A stretch of DNA of 62,000 bases from Phoronis australis. Taxonomy: Eukaryota > Phoronida > Phoronidae. The stretch is taken from NCBI GenBank assembly GCA_002633005.1, contig NMRA01000459.1, positions 109,047 through 171,046 on the forward strand. The letters are read 5' to 3'. Under the pieces are notes generated by a model, which saw only the letters and a list, made by a program, of their open reading frames with translations, ran no database searches and was not told the origin of the DNA. Numbering within the stretch: the stretch's first letter is position 1; each line of letters starts with the position of its first letter. This document shows positions 30,501 to 38,165 of this stretch, piece by piece. A program made the translations under genes and the position numbers.

Positions 30501-30602
30501 TTGTCACAGTTTATAAATTCTCATTTTCAGATTGAACATGAAATATCGGAGAAGTACAAAAACCGACCAGTTAACATCATGGGGGAGATCAATACTGTGT
30601 AA
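15353..30602 (+). CDS. CDK5RAP3: CDK5RAP3 (C53/LZAP), complete coding region in twelve exons
   Basis: Subunit of the UFL1-DDRGK1-CDK5RAP3 ligase complex that attaches UFM1 to ribosomes at the ER, and a receptor linking stalled ribosomes to ATG8-dependent ER-phagy. Coding exons: 15353-15545, 16321-16421, 16621-16669, 18066-18154, 19794-19883, 21537-21673, 22374-22548, 23730-23892, 26668-26759, 28030-28232, 28695-28866 and 30531-30602. They sum to 1536 nt (511 residues; human 506), with every junction in phase and GT..AG. Family landmarks: PIDIHYNKLSDWL and LTIREKINEAIQDMP near the N-terminus, YFHCLRI, NIFGSYSSKRMKDWQEI, NYEIPSVKKQI, HEWRTG, an acidic loop with IDFG/IDYG motifs, FVDELMELEAFL, SPRYVDRL, PKLDLLRVKTKELQK, and RPVNIMG at the C-terminus. 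The ATG directly follows an acceptor, so exon 1 is probably untranslated. The terminal exon has an intact duplicate at 31528. Confidence 0.95.
15755..15967 (+). repeat. Dispersed repeat, AGAGAACT...AATAGGCCAAA family, copy in CDK5RAP3 intron
   Basis: Shares an extended imperfect match with the right arm of the inverted repeat at 48880-49125: CTACAGTTG, then TTCCAGAGAACTAGATGGGAA, then AATAGGCCAAA and a GGTTTGG close. It appears here as a single arm. Confidence 0.7.
16321..16421 (+). CDS. CDK5RAP3: CDK5RAP3 coding exon 2
   Basis: 101 nt, acceptor TTTCCAG, donor AAG|GTTTGT. Encodes YINYFHCLRIVELLKETEKG and NIFGSYSSKRMK, very close to the human YIHYFHCLRI...NIFGRYSSQRMK. Confidence 0.95.
16621..16669 (+). 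CDS. CDK5RAP3: CDK5RAP3 coding exon 3
   Basis: 49 nt, acceptor TTTTTCAG, donor TTG|GTAAGA. Encodes DWQEIVKLYETNGVGL. Recognised from the DWQEI..LYE motif and from phase. Confidence 0.93.
17141..17812. repeat. Dispersed 70-bp repeat units in CDK5RAP3 intron
   Basis: A unit of roughly 70 bp, containing AACATGGCATTATCTGTTG, CATTTTGAATTCC and GAGGGTTCGTC, occurs at about 17141-17215 with a partial copy to 17247, and again twice at about 17690-17812. The stretch between them is unrelated. It sits in the 1.4-kb intron between coding exons 3 and 4. Confidence 0.75.
18066..18154 (+). CDS. CDK5RAP3: CDK5RAP3 coding exon 4
   Basis: 89 nt, acceptor TTATTTCAG, donor AAAG|GTTTGT. Encodes AEAAQMLTRYVNYEIPSVKK, matching the human LLVRNVNYEIPSLKKQI. 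Confidence 0.95.
19794..19883 (+). CDS. CDK5RAP3: CDK5RAP3 coding exon 5
   Basis: 90 nt, phase 0, acceptor ACATTCAG, donor GAG|GTAAAA. Encodes DCTRKEGEYSSLASEM and KFQASCKEMGIE, in place of the human EYSRKEEE...FYHSCKQYGI segment. Confidence 0.92.
21537..21673 (+). CDS. CDK5RAP3: CDK5RAP3 coding exon 6
   Basis: 137 nt, acceptor TTTACAG, donor TAA|GTGAGT. Encodes KKIKHELLGLIRELPEIY and a Y-Y-A segment ahead of DFTLDK. Corresponds to human VRGELLALVKDLPSQL. Confidence 0.93.
22374..22548 (+). CDS. CDK5RAP3: CDK5RAP3 coding exon 7
   Basis: 175 nt, acceptor ACTCTTTAG, donor GGT|GTAAGT. Encodes HWADECCPLIRHLLSKGNTT, HEWRTGVKPARVVED and an acidic run DAEEEDLEESTEGG that opens the disordered loop. 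Confidence 0.94.
22930..23480. other. CDK5RAP3 intron with GAAGTTT/GAAGCTT short repeats
   Basis: Between coding exons 7 and 8 there is a cluster of short direct and inverted copies of ACTGAAGTTT, GGCGAAGTTTC and GAAGCTTC. A degraded MITE is possible, but I could not define matching ends. Confidence 0.4.
23730..23892 (+). CDS. CDK5RAP3: CDK5RAP3 coding exon 8 (UFM1/ATG8-binding loop)
   Basis: 163 nt, residues 279-332, acceptor TTTACCAG, donor AAG|GTGGGT. The exon is almost only the acidic loop: IDFG at 279-282, IDYG at 285-288, IDFG at 298-301 and INFD at 317-320. In human CDK5RAP3 the corresponding motifs are IDWG, the shuffled ATG8-interacting motifs that bind ATG8 and UFM1. All tryptophans are replaced by Phe or Tyr here. 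Confidence 0.94.
24183..24975. repeat. 58-bp tandem array, four units, split by a MITE
   Basis: Units beginning ATACAATTTTT and containing CAGTTTTAAATAAAAA and CAGTCAGGAAACCTCTTAAT start near 24183, 24241, 24862 and 24920. Units one and two lie left of the MITE and units three and four right of it. The fourth is the most diverged. Confidence 0.88.
24293..24853. mobile_element. PIF/Harbinger-like MITE with TTA target-site duplication
   Basis: 561 bp with terminal inverted repeats of about 40 bp. The left end reads GGGCTGTTCCAGTAAAATCT and continues into a G-rich run and AAGGCA; the right end is its inverse, with about two mismatches. It is flanked on both sides by TTA (24290-24292 and 24854-24856). 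The empty site is visible in the neighbouring tandem units, which read CCTCTTAATA without interruption. A 3-bp TWA duplication with GGG-starting ends is the hallmark of PIF/Harbinger elements. No transposase, so it is non-autonomous. Confidence 0.88.
25352..25428. repeat. Short tandem repeat, AAAATGGGACAGACGCACCT unit
   Basis: Three adjacent copies of a unit of about 22 bp inside the larger intronic element. Confidence 0.85.
26150..26222. repeat. Duplicated 40-bp segment in CDK5RAP3 intron
   Basis: Two near-identical copies of GTGRTAATAGTCATACAGTACACA followed by a CAGGTCCTT-like end, side by side. Confidence 0.8.
26668..26759 (+). CDS. CDK5RAP3: CDK5RAP3 coding exon 9
   Basis: 92 nt, acceptor TATTTCAG, donor GAG|GTGAGT. 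Encodes SGEDAQSLLDNPSTRNIFVD and ELME, matching human ALTLLEYTETRNQFLDELME. Confidence 0.94.
27440..27800 (+). repeat. CTAGTGGC minisatellite-type repeat, fragment
   Basis: Contains CCAAACCACTCAAAGGATTG, ATGAAAATTGGCGTATGTGTTC and GTGCCCTCTAGTGGCACTA, the diagnostic pieces of the elements at 32345 and 41168. It lies in the 1.3-kb intron before coding exon 10. The open frame across it is not a gene. Confidence 0.8.
28030..28232 (+). CDS. CDK5RAP3: CDK5RAP3 coding exon 10
   Basis: 203 nt, acceptor CATTTCAG, donor CAAG|GTATGT. Encodes LEAFLTQRQSEASN, LTTSQFSNAP and KMHHLFLIRGSPR, matching human LEIFLAQR, LSVSQFQLAP and LQHLFMILASPR. Confidence 0.95.
28695..28866 (+). CDS. CDK5RAP3: CDK5RAP3 coding exon 11
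   Basis: 172 nt, acceptor GTATCAG, donor CAG|GTAAGG. Encodes YVDRLSESLKGALGQSE and PKLDLLRVKTKELQKQ, a predicted coiled coil as in human YVDRVTEFLQQKLKQS...PKLDLLLEKTKELQK. This donor is the last before the duplicated terminal exons. Confidence 0.95.
30531..30602 (+). CDS. CDK5RAP3: CDK5RAP3 coding exon 12, terminal exon copy 1
   Basis: 72 nt after acceptor CATTTTCAG. Encodes IEHEISEKYKNRPVNIMGEI then NTV and the TAA stop. Human ends ...RPVNLMGTSL. No AATAAA polyadenylation signal was noticed directly after the stop. Confidence 0.95.
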   Translation: MEHEISEKYKNRPVNIMGEINTV

Positions 30603-31527
30603 TTGCTGTGTGAAGAGACTTGTGCATGGTGTTACCACTAAATACAACATTACATATGAACTGTATCTGAGGCGTGTTTGTTCTCTTACTGTTATTAGTT
30701 AGCGTGAAGCAGGGGACACGGTGTTTTCATGGCCGTCCGTTCATCAGCACGCCCATCTGTATTTCACTGACTGGCTATGTCGTTGATGGANACGGAGTCT
30801 TGAACATAAACACCCCAAACACAAAAAAACACCTTAATTAGTTTTTCAAACTTTTATTACAACGAATTTTAAAAGTGCTCTCTAACTCGGAACTTGACAG
30901 CATAAATTTGATGTCTGCTGTGACCTCTGCAAGACGTGAAGCTCGCTCGTGCGCGCTTCCGCAGTGTCATCGCGTGAGAATAGTAGCAATCCAAGTTTTT
31001 GTCACTGGTCGTCTGCGCATTACAACTACGTCTCTAATAAGATCGCAGGGCGGCACTGGGCTATTACTCCCAATTTTGTGAGTTTAATTGTGAATGACTA
31101 ATCTGAGGGCAAAAGAACATTTGTTGGGATCATCTGCTGTTATGACATTTTACCGATATTTGGCGACGTGACGATGAAGCTCTTTGAAAAGTGCTACGCG
31201 TTCCGAGTAGGTGTGTCGTGTGGGACTCGATCATAAGGTAAGATTAACCGCCCAGGGCGGTTGTCTATCGTAATAAGCGCCCATGTTCGGTTAACCGCAC
31301 ACCCCTGATTTCTTGAAATATCACGTTTAAGCGCCCATGTCTGGTTAACCGCCCACCCCCGAATTTTTGGGTTTGCCAATTTAACCGCCCAGGGCGTTAA
31401 CCCGAACGATTATGGTAGTCTGCAGTTTGGCATTCATGTTTAACAAACGGCCCGCATTGATGGTCAGCCTTTATCAGTTTCTATGGTTATTTCTTTATTG
31501 ACACAGTTTATAAATTCTCATTTTCAG

Positions 31528-31599
31528 ATTGAACATGAAATATCGGAGAAGTACAAAAACCGACCAGTTAACATCATGGGGGAGATCAATTCTGTGTAA
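31528..31599 (+). CDS. CDK5RAP3: CDK5RAP3 terminal exon copy 2 (duplicate)
   Basis: 72 nt with the same acceptor, phase and length as copy 1; the only protein change is NTV to NSV at the C-terminus. It could serve as an alternative last exon or be unused. Reading frame, acceptor and stop are all intact. Confidence 0.88.
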   Translation: MEHEISEKYKNRPVNIMGEINSV

Positions 31600-31786
31600 T
31601 TCCTGTGTGAAGAGACTTGTGCATGGTGTTACCACTAAATACAACATTACAACTGAACTGTTTCTGAGACGTGTTGTTTCTCTCTCTGTTATTAGCTAGC
31701 GTGAAGCAGGGGACACGGTGTTTTCATGGCCATCGGTTCATCAGCACGCCCATCTGTATTTCACTGACTGGCTATGCCGTTGATGC

Positions 31787-32160
31787 GATATCTGAAGAAG
31801 TATGCTTTAGGTCATGATCACGACTGGAGTGATTCGGTTGTTATTAGAGCATTGCCCATTAGCACATTAGTTAAAGATACAGTGAATTACGAACGTATAT
31901 GTCATCTCAGACGCAATAACTATGAGATATGACTTTTGAAAGTATCAAAACTGCACGGCATTTGAAGAACTGACGACAAACCCAGCCTGTCAAACTTTTA
32001 AGTAAATCATGAAACACTACTGGGCATAGATTACTGCACTCTACATTCAGTGCTCTAAATTCAATGTCACAAGACGTTTCAATCGACAATTGTTTTTCAA
32101 AATTGCACAAATCAAACACAAGCGCACTTTTGGGTAGACATGTTTTTATTTGTATCACGT
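31787..32160. other. Flank 3' of the duplicated CDK5RAP3 exon
   Basis: No gene, RNA or repeat recognised. A short minus-strand open frame (31907-32158) has no visible domain. Confidence 0.5.
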
Positions 32161-32164
32161 TTCA

Positions 32165-32275
32165 AAATTTTGCCTCTGCATACAGGTTTTATTTGTTTCG
32201 ATGGGGACTCGAACCTTGATCACCCAAAGGCATAGAGTCACTTGTACCATTCACAGAGAGGCATCGAATTCGTAC
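32165..32275 (-). mobile_element. tRNA-like SINE head (degenerate)
   Basis: Read on the minus strand, there is a B-box-like GGTTCGAGTCC preceded by a weak A-box-like region (TCTGTGAATGGT) and CCTTTGGGTGATC at tRNA-like spacing. The ends can pair as CGATG/CATCG. The acceptor and anticodon stems are too poor for a functional tRNA, and an A-rich stretch follows. A tRNA-derived SINE is the best reading. Confidence 0.4.
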
Positions 32276-32344
32276 AAAGTAAATTAATGATATTTTTGCC
32301 TAGTCTGTCTAACTACAACATTACTGGAGACTGACTTATCGGCG

Positions 32345-33640
32345 AGTACTTTTATGCACCCACACATTTATATGTGGACGCATTGTGCCATCATCCCCAG
32401 CCGGCCGTCCAGCCGTCTGTCCAGCCTTCCAGTGACCGGCGTCCGCTGCTCTATCTCCAAAACCATTCAACGCACGTTCATGAAAATTTGCACACATGTT
32501 CCTTTCATGCGTGGGATGGCATAAGCAAACTTTCGGACGGATTCGACTACTAGTGTGCCCCCTAGTGGCAATTTTAGTTTTTTACGTTTACAGTGTACCT
32601 CTGTATTTTCATAAAATTTTGCATACAGGTATCTATTAGCAAGATGACGCTATCCACCCTGTGGCCATTTTTTTGCTGTTTGTGAGTCTGTTTTTTGGCA
32701 TCCACCCCACTATCAACCAAACCGCTCTAAGGATGATTGTGAAAATTGGCATGTATGTTCTTATTACAAAGAGGACAGCTGACGGTGATTTTCCGACGAC
32801 TTTGACTACTGTGGCGCCTCCTAGTGGCAGTTTTGTTTTTTTTGCGCCCATGGGTGTATCTCCTAAACCGTTTGCAGGATCTAAATTTTGGGAATGTATT
32901 TATTTGATGTTGACAACAGATGACGACAACTTTCGGACGGATCTGACTGCTGGTGTGCCCCCTACTGGCAATTTTAGTTTTTTAGGTTTACCTCTGTATC
33001 TTAAGTACTTCAACGGATTTTCAGAAAATTTGGAAGAGTGTAGGCATCTATTGGTGAGATGATGCTATCCTCCAGTTTTCGGATGGAATCGAGGTACTTT
33101 GCGCCAACTAGTGGCCATGTTTTGCTGTTTTTGGCTTCCACCACTCGACCAACCAAACCATTCTAAGGATGATTTTGAAAATTGACATATATGTTCTCAG
33201 TGTGAGAGGACAGCTGACGATGACGACTTTGACTACTGTGGCGTCTCCTAGGGGTAGTATTGTTTTGGTTTGCGCCTCTAGATGCATCTCGTAAACCCAT
33301 TACAGGAACTTTATTAAATTTAGTGATTGTATTTTTATGAAGCTATAGAACAGACGACGACGTCTTTCAGGCGGATCCAGCGAATGCTGCGTCCCCGTAT
33401 TTGTGGCAATTTCATTTTTTTCTGTTTTCCATTGTGTCTCTAAAGTTCATTGACAGATTTTTAAGAAGTTTGCTAAATAGCTCTCTATTAAAGAAGTGAT
33501 GGTATGCTCCCGTTTTCAGATGGATTGGACGTTTTTTGCGCCATTTACTGGACATTTGTATGAAACAAATAAACAACCCTAGAGGCACACCGTTTGCGGT
33601 GCATTCGTGGGGGCATTTCAACACTCCACGTTGCTCTTGT
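32345..33640. mobile_element. CTAGTGGC minisatellite-type element, long copy 1
   Basis: Starts with TTTTATGCACCCACACA and ends near GGTGCATTCGTGGGGGCATTT, which are partly inverse to each other (TGGGGGC-AT). Between them lie about seven units of 125-250 bp, each with a CTAGTGGC-type core, CCAAACCACTCTAAGGATGA, GAAAATTGGCATATATGTTC and GGACAGCTGACG. The same start and end recur at 41168-42165, so this is a dispersed element, not a local satellite. It has no convincing coding region. Confidence 0.8.
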
Positions 33641-36100
33641 TTAATATTATACCGCTTACAGTTAGCGTTGTGTCACGTGTACACATTTCACGTGTACTTA
33701 ACGACAACCATTCCAAGGAATTAATGATGTTTTCAGGCTTGATCAATTACGAGAACCGACGGTCACAGTGTCGATCGTCGGTGGACGGTGGTTATTAAGC
33801 GATTGGGTCGTCATGCTGAAGAAAAATATATCCGCTTCACTTTTAGGTATATCTTCAAAGCTACACAAACATCTATCGGTGGTAGCTAAGCGAGTATCTC
33901 TTATATTTATGATTAAGAACAAGTATTTCCAAAGACAAGTGGTGCGGTTTTGAAAGTCACGGTCAGACAAAAATTGCACCACTTCATCTCGTTTTCAATG
34001 GTTTAGTATGACGTCATTATGACGTTTTAGTCCCAGCTGAGATTAACACAGGTATTTCGTAGTCCTAGTACCCCAATGCCAAAATGAAAAACTACTAAGC
34101 ACTTTTAATTTGTTTACCGTGCTTTGGACCTGGTACCGTAGAGTCCGTCATATTTGGACAAGGTCATCTATTTGAAAAAATGTGCTACAAAAATACCCCG
34201 TCACCACATCAGTTCAAGATGAAACAAAGTCAGTTACGCTGCTGTTATAGCTTTACCTGGTCCCATAGTCACACTGCAACACCACTGACAGATGGCGCTG
34301 ATTTGAGACTGCATAGGCTCGCGAGAGCCGGCGTGGTTCCTTGGCTTCAGGATACCCTAGCTGTTTCATTTTTTGTAAATGGATAGGTATTCTAACAAAA
34401 ATCTAAATGCCACATTTACAGGTTGTGCTCTCAATGACCCCTAATTTCGCCGCTGGAGCACTAGACCACATTTGGTCACATCAGCCGTTTCCAATATTGT
34501 CTTTGTTTTCCGTAACGAAAATAAGTAACGTACAAAATAGATTGAAAGTTTTTTTCTTTTTTGGTGGCTGGAATAACAAATGTATACTGTAAATAATTCT
34601 TTGGCATTTACTCAAATTTGACGGCTTTGTGCTAGGCAGGGAGATAACCCACGGCAGACCACTTTTACTCGCTAATTTAAGTGGCCATTTTTGTGACCTT
34701 CTTACTGCCATATTGCATCTTGTAGCTTTATGGAACTTTTTGAACATACAACAGCTAAAGAGTCAAACTTGGTGACTAATCAAAAAATATCTTACCTCAA
34801 CTTTACATTCAGTGAAAATTGTCTTGCGAAACTGTCGATTTTGGAAATGATGGGCATAGTTTACAGACAAATTTAACGAAAATTTGAGAAAGAAATCTGC
34901 TTTAGTTGTTACAAAAGTCAAGTGTAAGGTCTTTCAAATGAAAACAAGTTGTTTTAGGGATGTATTACGTCATCAGCATCAGAACTGAACCCGATGACTT
35001 TTGTACAGTGAGTCAGTTGACATTAGGTTTGAGGATGTATATGTATAAAAAACTTGTACATGTAACCCTCTTGTTTTATTCCATTATTATTTATTTGACA
35101 GTTATTGTTCAATTAAATGGAAATAAAGCCATTTGAAGTTTGAATTTGTAAGAATTGATATGTAAAGACTGATTTTGATGTTATCATGTTCTCAAAAGGA
35201 AGAACAAAGTCCATTTCTGAGGGTTTAGAGAGTTTTGATCAAACGAGTGCGACCCCAAAAGCTTTGTGGTTTTAGTCAGACACGCTAAAGACTTGAGATG
35301 ATGTGAAGTACCGCATAAATCAAGACCAGTGCTAGTGTACGAGCTGTCGTACTCGCCAGGATAGCCGGGTAAATTTGTGACTGGGCAGGACCAGTCGTGG
35401 AGTCAAATCATATACAATGTTCACCGAATAGAATCTGGTCCCGGTTTCCAACCAAGCACAAAGTGTCTGTACCCTGAACACCTTCCAGGAGAAAATCAGA
35501 ATGGGGTATTGACTTCAATATTTGATGGTGGACATTGGCTCAGTTTGGACAGGCTGACTGAGAATCTGTGTTTACTTTATGGCAGTCATGAATTGATTCA
35601 TTAATAAAATTGTCTTTCATGAAGTGTTTTCTCTTGACCACTTGGATGCAAGCCTTTTCATACCGTTAATGACCGCACTGTCAGAAATATTCAACGGCGA
35701 CCTGTGCGGAAATTAAAATTTGTAGGAACCTGCGGGGACATTACAATATGAACGCAAAATTACAATGAGTTTTGACCGAGTTGAAGACTTTTTGCACTGA
35801 ACAGAGGGCCACAGCCCTCTTAGGTGCCTCCCTTGCTCTCTCAACGTAAGTAAAAAAAAAACACGACTAAGATAGGTTCGGCTGGTAGTCGCGTCCACAG
35901 TCTCCACGTACACAAACAGCGACGCCGTCTCGTTTATACGAAACACGTTTGCCAACATTTGCCAATTACAATTTATGTACATAATTTTTTGTAATAATCA
36001 ATAATCTTCAGTGTCGTTTTGAGAGAATTTTACTTAGTACTGTTGTCTGCTTTTTCTCGAAAATACAATTTTTTTACGTCGTTTTTGCAAGCTTATTACA
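33641..36100. other. Intergenic region, no gene recognised
   Basis: Only short open frames without visible motifs on either strand. An AATAAA with a downstream T-rich tract occurs near 35123 but has no gene attached that I could identify. Confidence 0.5.
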
Positions 36101-36355
36101 CATTTCAAGAGGCCCCCTATTGGTGGTTGAGGCAACTGAGAACAGCCAAATAGGACGAAGTGCAGTTCGTGTAATGTTTCGTAAGCAAGAACTACGGGAG
36201 AGTCAAGATTTTTTGTTTTTGATTATGAAGAGTTTAGAAATTATTATAAGGTCAGCTTTTGAAAAGGTGCAATATGGCTGCTACAGAGGCCAAAGTTGGC
36301 CGAAAATGGCTTCAGCGAAAACCTTCAAAATAGTCGTTTTTGCCGCACAAAATCA

Positions 36356-36592
36356 AAACATAAAAATTTGAATATGAATTTTGAAAGTTATGCCATTAAA
36401 TTTTTCAATCATAGCTCTTCAAAATCATATCATATCAAAGCATACAAATTTGAATATGAATTTTGAAAGTTATGCCATTAAATTTTTCAATCATAGTCCT
36501 TCAAAATCATATCAAAACATACAAATTTGAATATGGATTTTGAAAGTTATGCCATTAAATTATTCAATCATAGTCCTTCAAAATCATATCAC
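36356..36592. repeat. Three tandem copies of an 80-bp AT-rich unit
   Basis: The unit contains AAATTTGAATATGAATTTTG, AAAGTTATGCCATTAAATT and CAATCATAG..CTTCAAAATC. Copies begin near 36356, 36436 and 36514 and differ at only a few bases. Confidence 0.93.
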
Positions 36593-37107
36593 TTATTTAT
36601 TATTCAGCTAGCTATAAATGGATTCCAACATGTCTACTTCGGCGCCCAATTGTGTTGCAAAATGGAGGTACATTGTACATGTTATAAAAAGAGAAATAAT
36701 AGATGGAAATTCTTAAAGAGCGAATTTTTTCTGCAACTCACCAAAGCAAACTCATGCGCTAAGTCTAAAAAATCTGTGATTTTGGGTATAGACTGTACAT
36801 GTACCTGTTGGTTTTTATACGGAGTGAATCTTAATTTGTGTAGGCGGTTTTGTAGGGAATTAATCTACTTAATTCAGGATATCCATATTTATGACGCATG
36901 AGGCGAGAAATACCCTTTCAATAAATTAACCAGTCACTAATAATAAAAATAATGATTTTGTTATTTGCGACCGGCCTGGTGTTTCAACATGATCTTTAAC
37001 GCGGGGCCCTCCGGTTACTTCGAAGCTGTAACAAGCCGCTTATGTCGCGAAGTGGGTGCTGCTCTGTTTTTTTGTTTATTTATTGAAATACTTTTACATC
37101 TACATGT

Positions 37108-37422
37108 ATGTCAAATGTAAGAATAGTAAATAGTAATTACTGTCTCATTTTTGTGTTCTTTATTTGTTTTATGGTGTACTCCTTATGTGCGGTGGTCCTC
37201 GACGAAGCGGCTTTTCGAGAATCTCCTGCTGAAGACGCCGAATTTTTCGATCTTACTAAAAATAACACACTAACATTCGGTCCACTAGAGAAGACGAATG
37301 TGATTGTAAGCTCCAACATGGAAATGGTGAAATATCTACAAGTATTTGTAGAAAACCTCCATTCACAGGTTTATACATTCGCTGCAACAATTTCGTCCCC
37401 AAACAGTACAAAAGAAACCTAG
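37108..37422 (+). CDS. Possible first exon or small secreted protein with signal peptide
   Basis: A 104-residue open frame. The first 28 or so residues are hydrophobic (CLIFVFFICFMVYSLCAVV), ending in a plausible signal-peptidase site, followed by an acidic segment with DEAAFRESPAEDAEFFDL and potential glycosylation sites (NNT, NST). It could be the first exon of a secreted or membrane protein or a chance frame. No family recognised. A Penelope-like relic begins just downstream on the same strand, and no continuing exon was found. Confidence 0.35.
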   Translation: MSNVRIVNSNYCLIFVFFICFMVYSLCAVVLDEAAFRESPAEDAEFFDLTKNNTLTFGPLEKTNVIVSSNMEMVKYLQVFVENLHSQVYTFAATISSPNSTKET

Positions 37423-37479
37423 TGAGGACCGTAAAGGCCCAGGGCTCATCAAACATGTATTTTTTCTACTCAACACAGC

Positions 37480-38165
37480 TAAATTAGAGTTTGTTAAGAC
37501 CACATTAGTAGCCAATGGTTACCATGGAAATTTTGTAGATGCTTTCCATCGCAAGTTCAGCGATAACTTGACACTTAAAATAACAATAATACCACCATTC
37601 TCGGAACAGACAAAAAGAAAGTTTATCTCTCCCTTCCTTTTATGGGTGGTGAAAGTTCAAAGGTTAAACGTACTATCGCGAGAGTAGCGTTATTGGGCAA
37701 AGTAACACCTGCTGCGGAACCTGTCGTTATTTTTACTACCAATAGCCTTAGCCTCAATAGATCCAAACAATTTCCGACTTTTTTGTATTGTTTGAGCTGT
37801 ATTGACTGCAACGCATCTTATATTGGCATAACTTGTCGGATTTTTTGAAATTTAGACTAATGCACATTCTAATGATAAAAACAGTTATGTTAATAGTCAT
37901 GTGATACATGTACGGTCCCGAGACATATTTTGACAGCGTTAGAACTTTATATCACAATGCTTGTAAATTCCGCCTGTTTTTAAAAGAAAGTTTCAAAACT
38001 TTACAACACACAAGCCCCAACTCAATAGAATGTTGTCATCCTACGACATATCCAGCTGTTCACATAGTATCTGTTAATTTCCCGCCACACGTTTTGCATA
38101 TCTTGTGTATTTTAATTGTATTTCACTAATAGTTATATAAGTTAATAAACGTACTATTTCTCTTT
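37480..38165 (+). mobile_element. Penelope-like retroelement, 3' end with GIY-YIG endonuclease remnant
   Basis: Across shifted frames one reads LVANGYHGNFVDAFHRKF, then LPFMGGESSKVKRTIARV, the post-RT connector of Penelope-like elements. A GIY-YIG-type segment CLSCIDCNASYIGITCR follows at about 37785-37843, then LYHNACKFRLFLKESF. Stops interrupt the endonuclease, and no reverse-transcriptase core lies upstream, so it is 5'-truncated and dead. Confidence 0.75.

Larger units (their letters stand above)
29815..31786. repeat. Tandem duplication of about 1 kb carrying the CDK5RAP3 last exon
   Basis: Copy 1 (about 29815-30790) and copy 2 (about 30791-31786) align end to end with few substitutions and small indels; the offset grows from 971 at the start to 997 at the exon. 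Each begins with GGAGTCTTGAACATAAACA, holds a block of ACCGCCCAGGGCGGTT-like palindromes, then the acceptor, exon and 3' flank, and ends in CACTGACTGGCTATG. The low divergence suggests a recent event or gene conversion; an assembly artefact (haplotypes placed side by side) is also possible, given the N at 30791. Confidence 0.92.

Noticed and set aside
32198-32267. Functional tRNA gene on the minus strand
   Set aside because: The acceptor stem pairs only in part and the anticodon arm does not fold properly; a SINE head fits better.
32661-33062. 133-codon open frame
   Set aside because: It lies wholly within the CTAGTGGC repeat element; the homologous copy at 41168 does not keep the frame.
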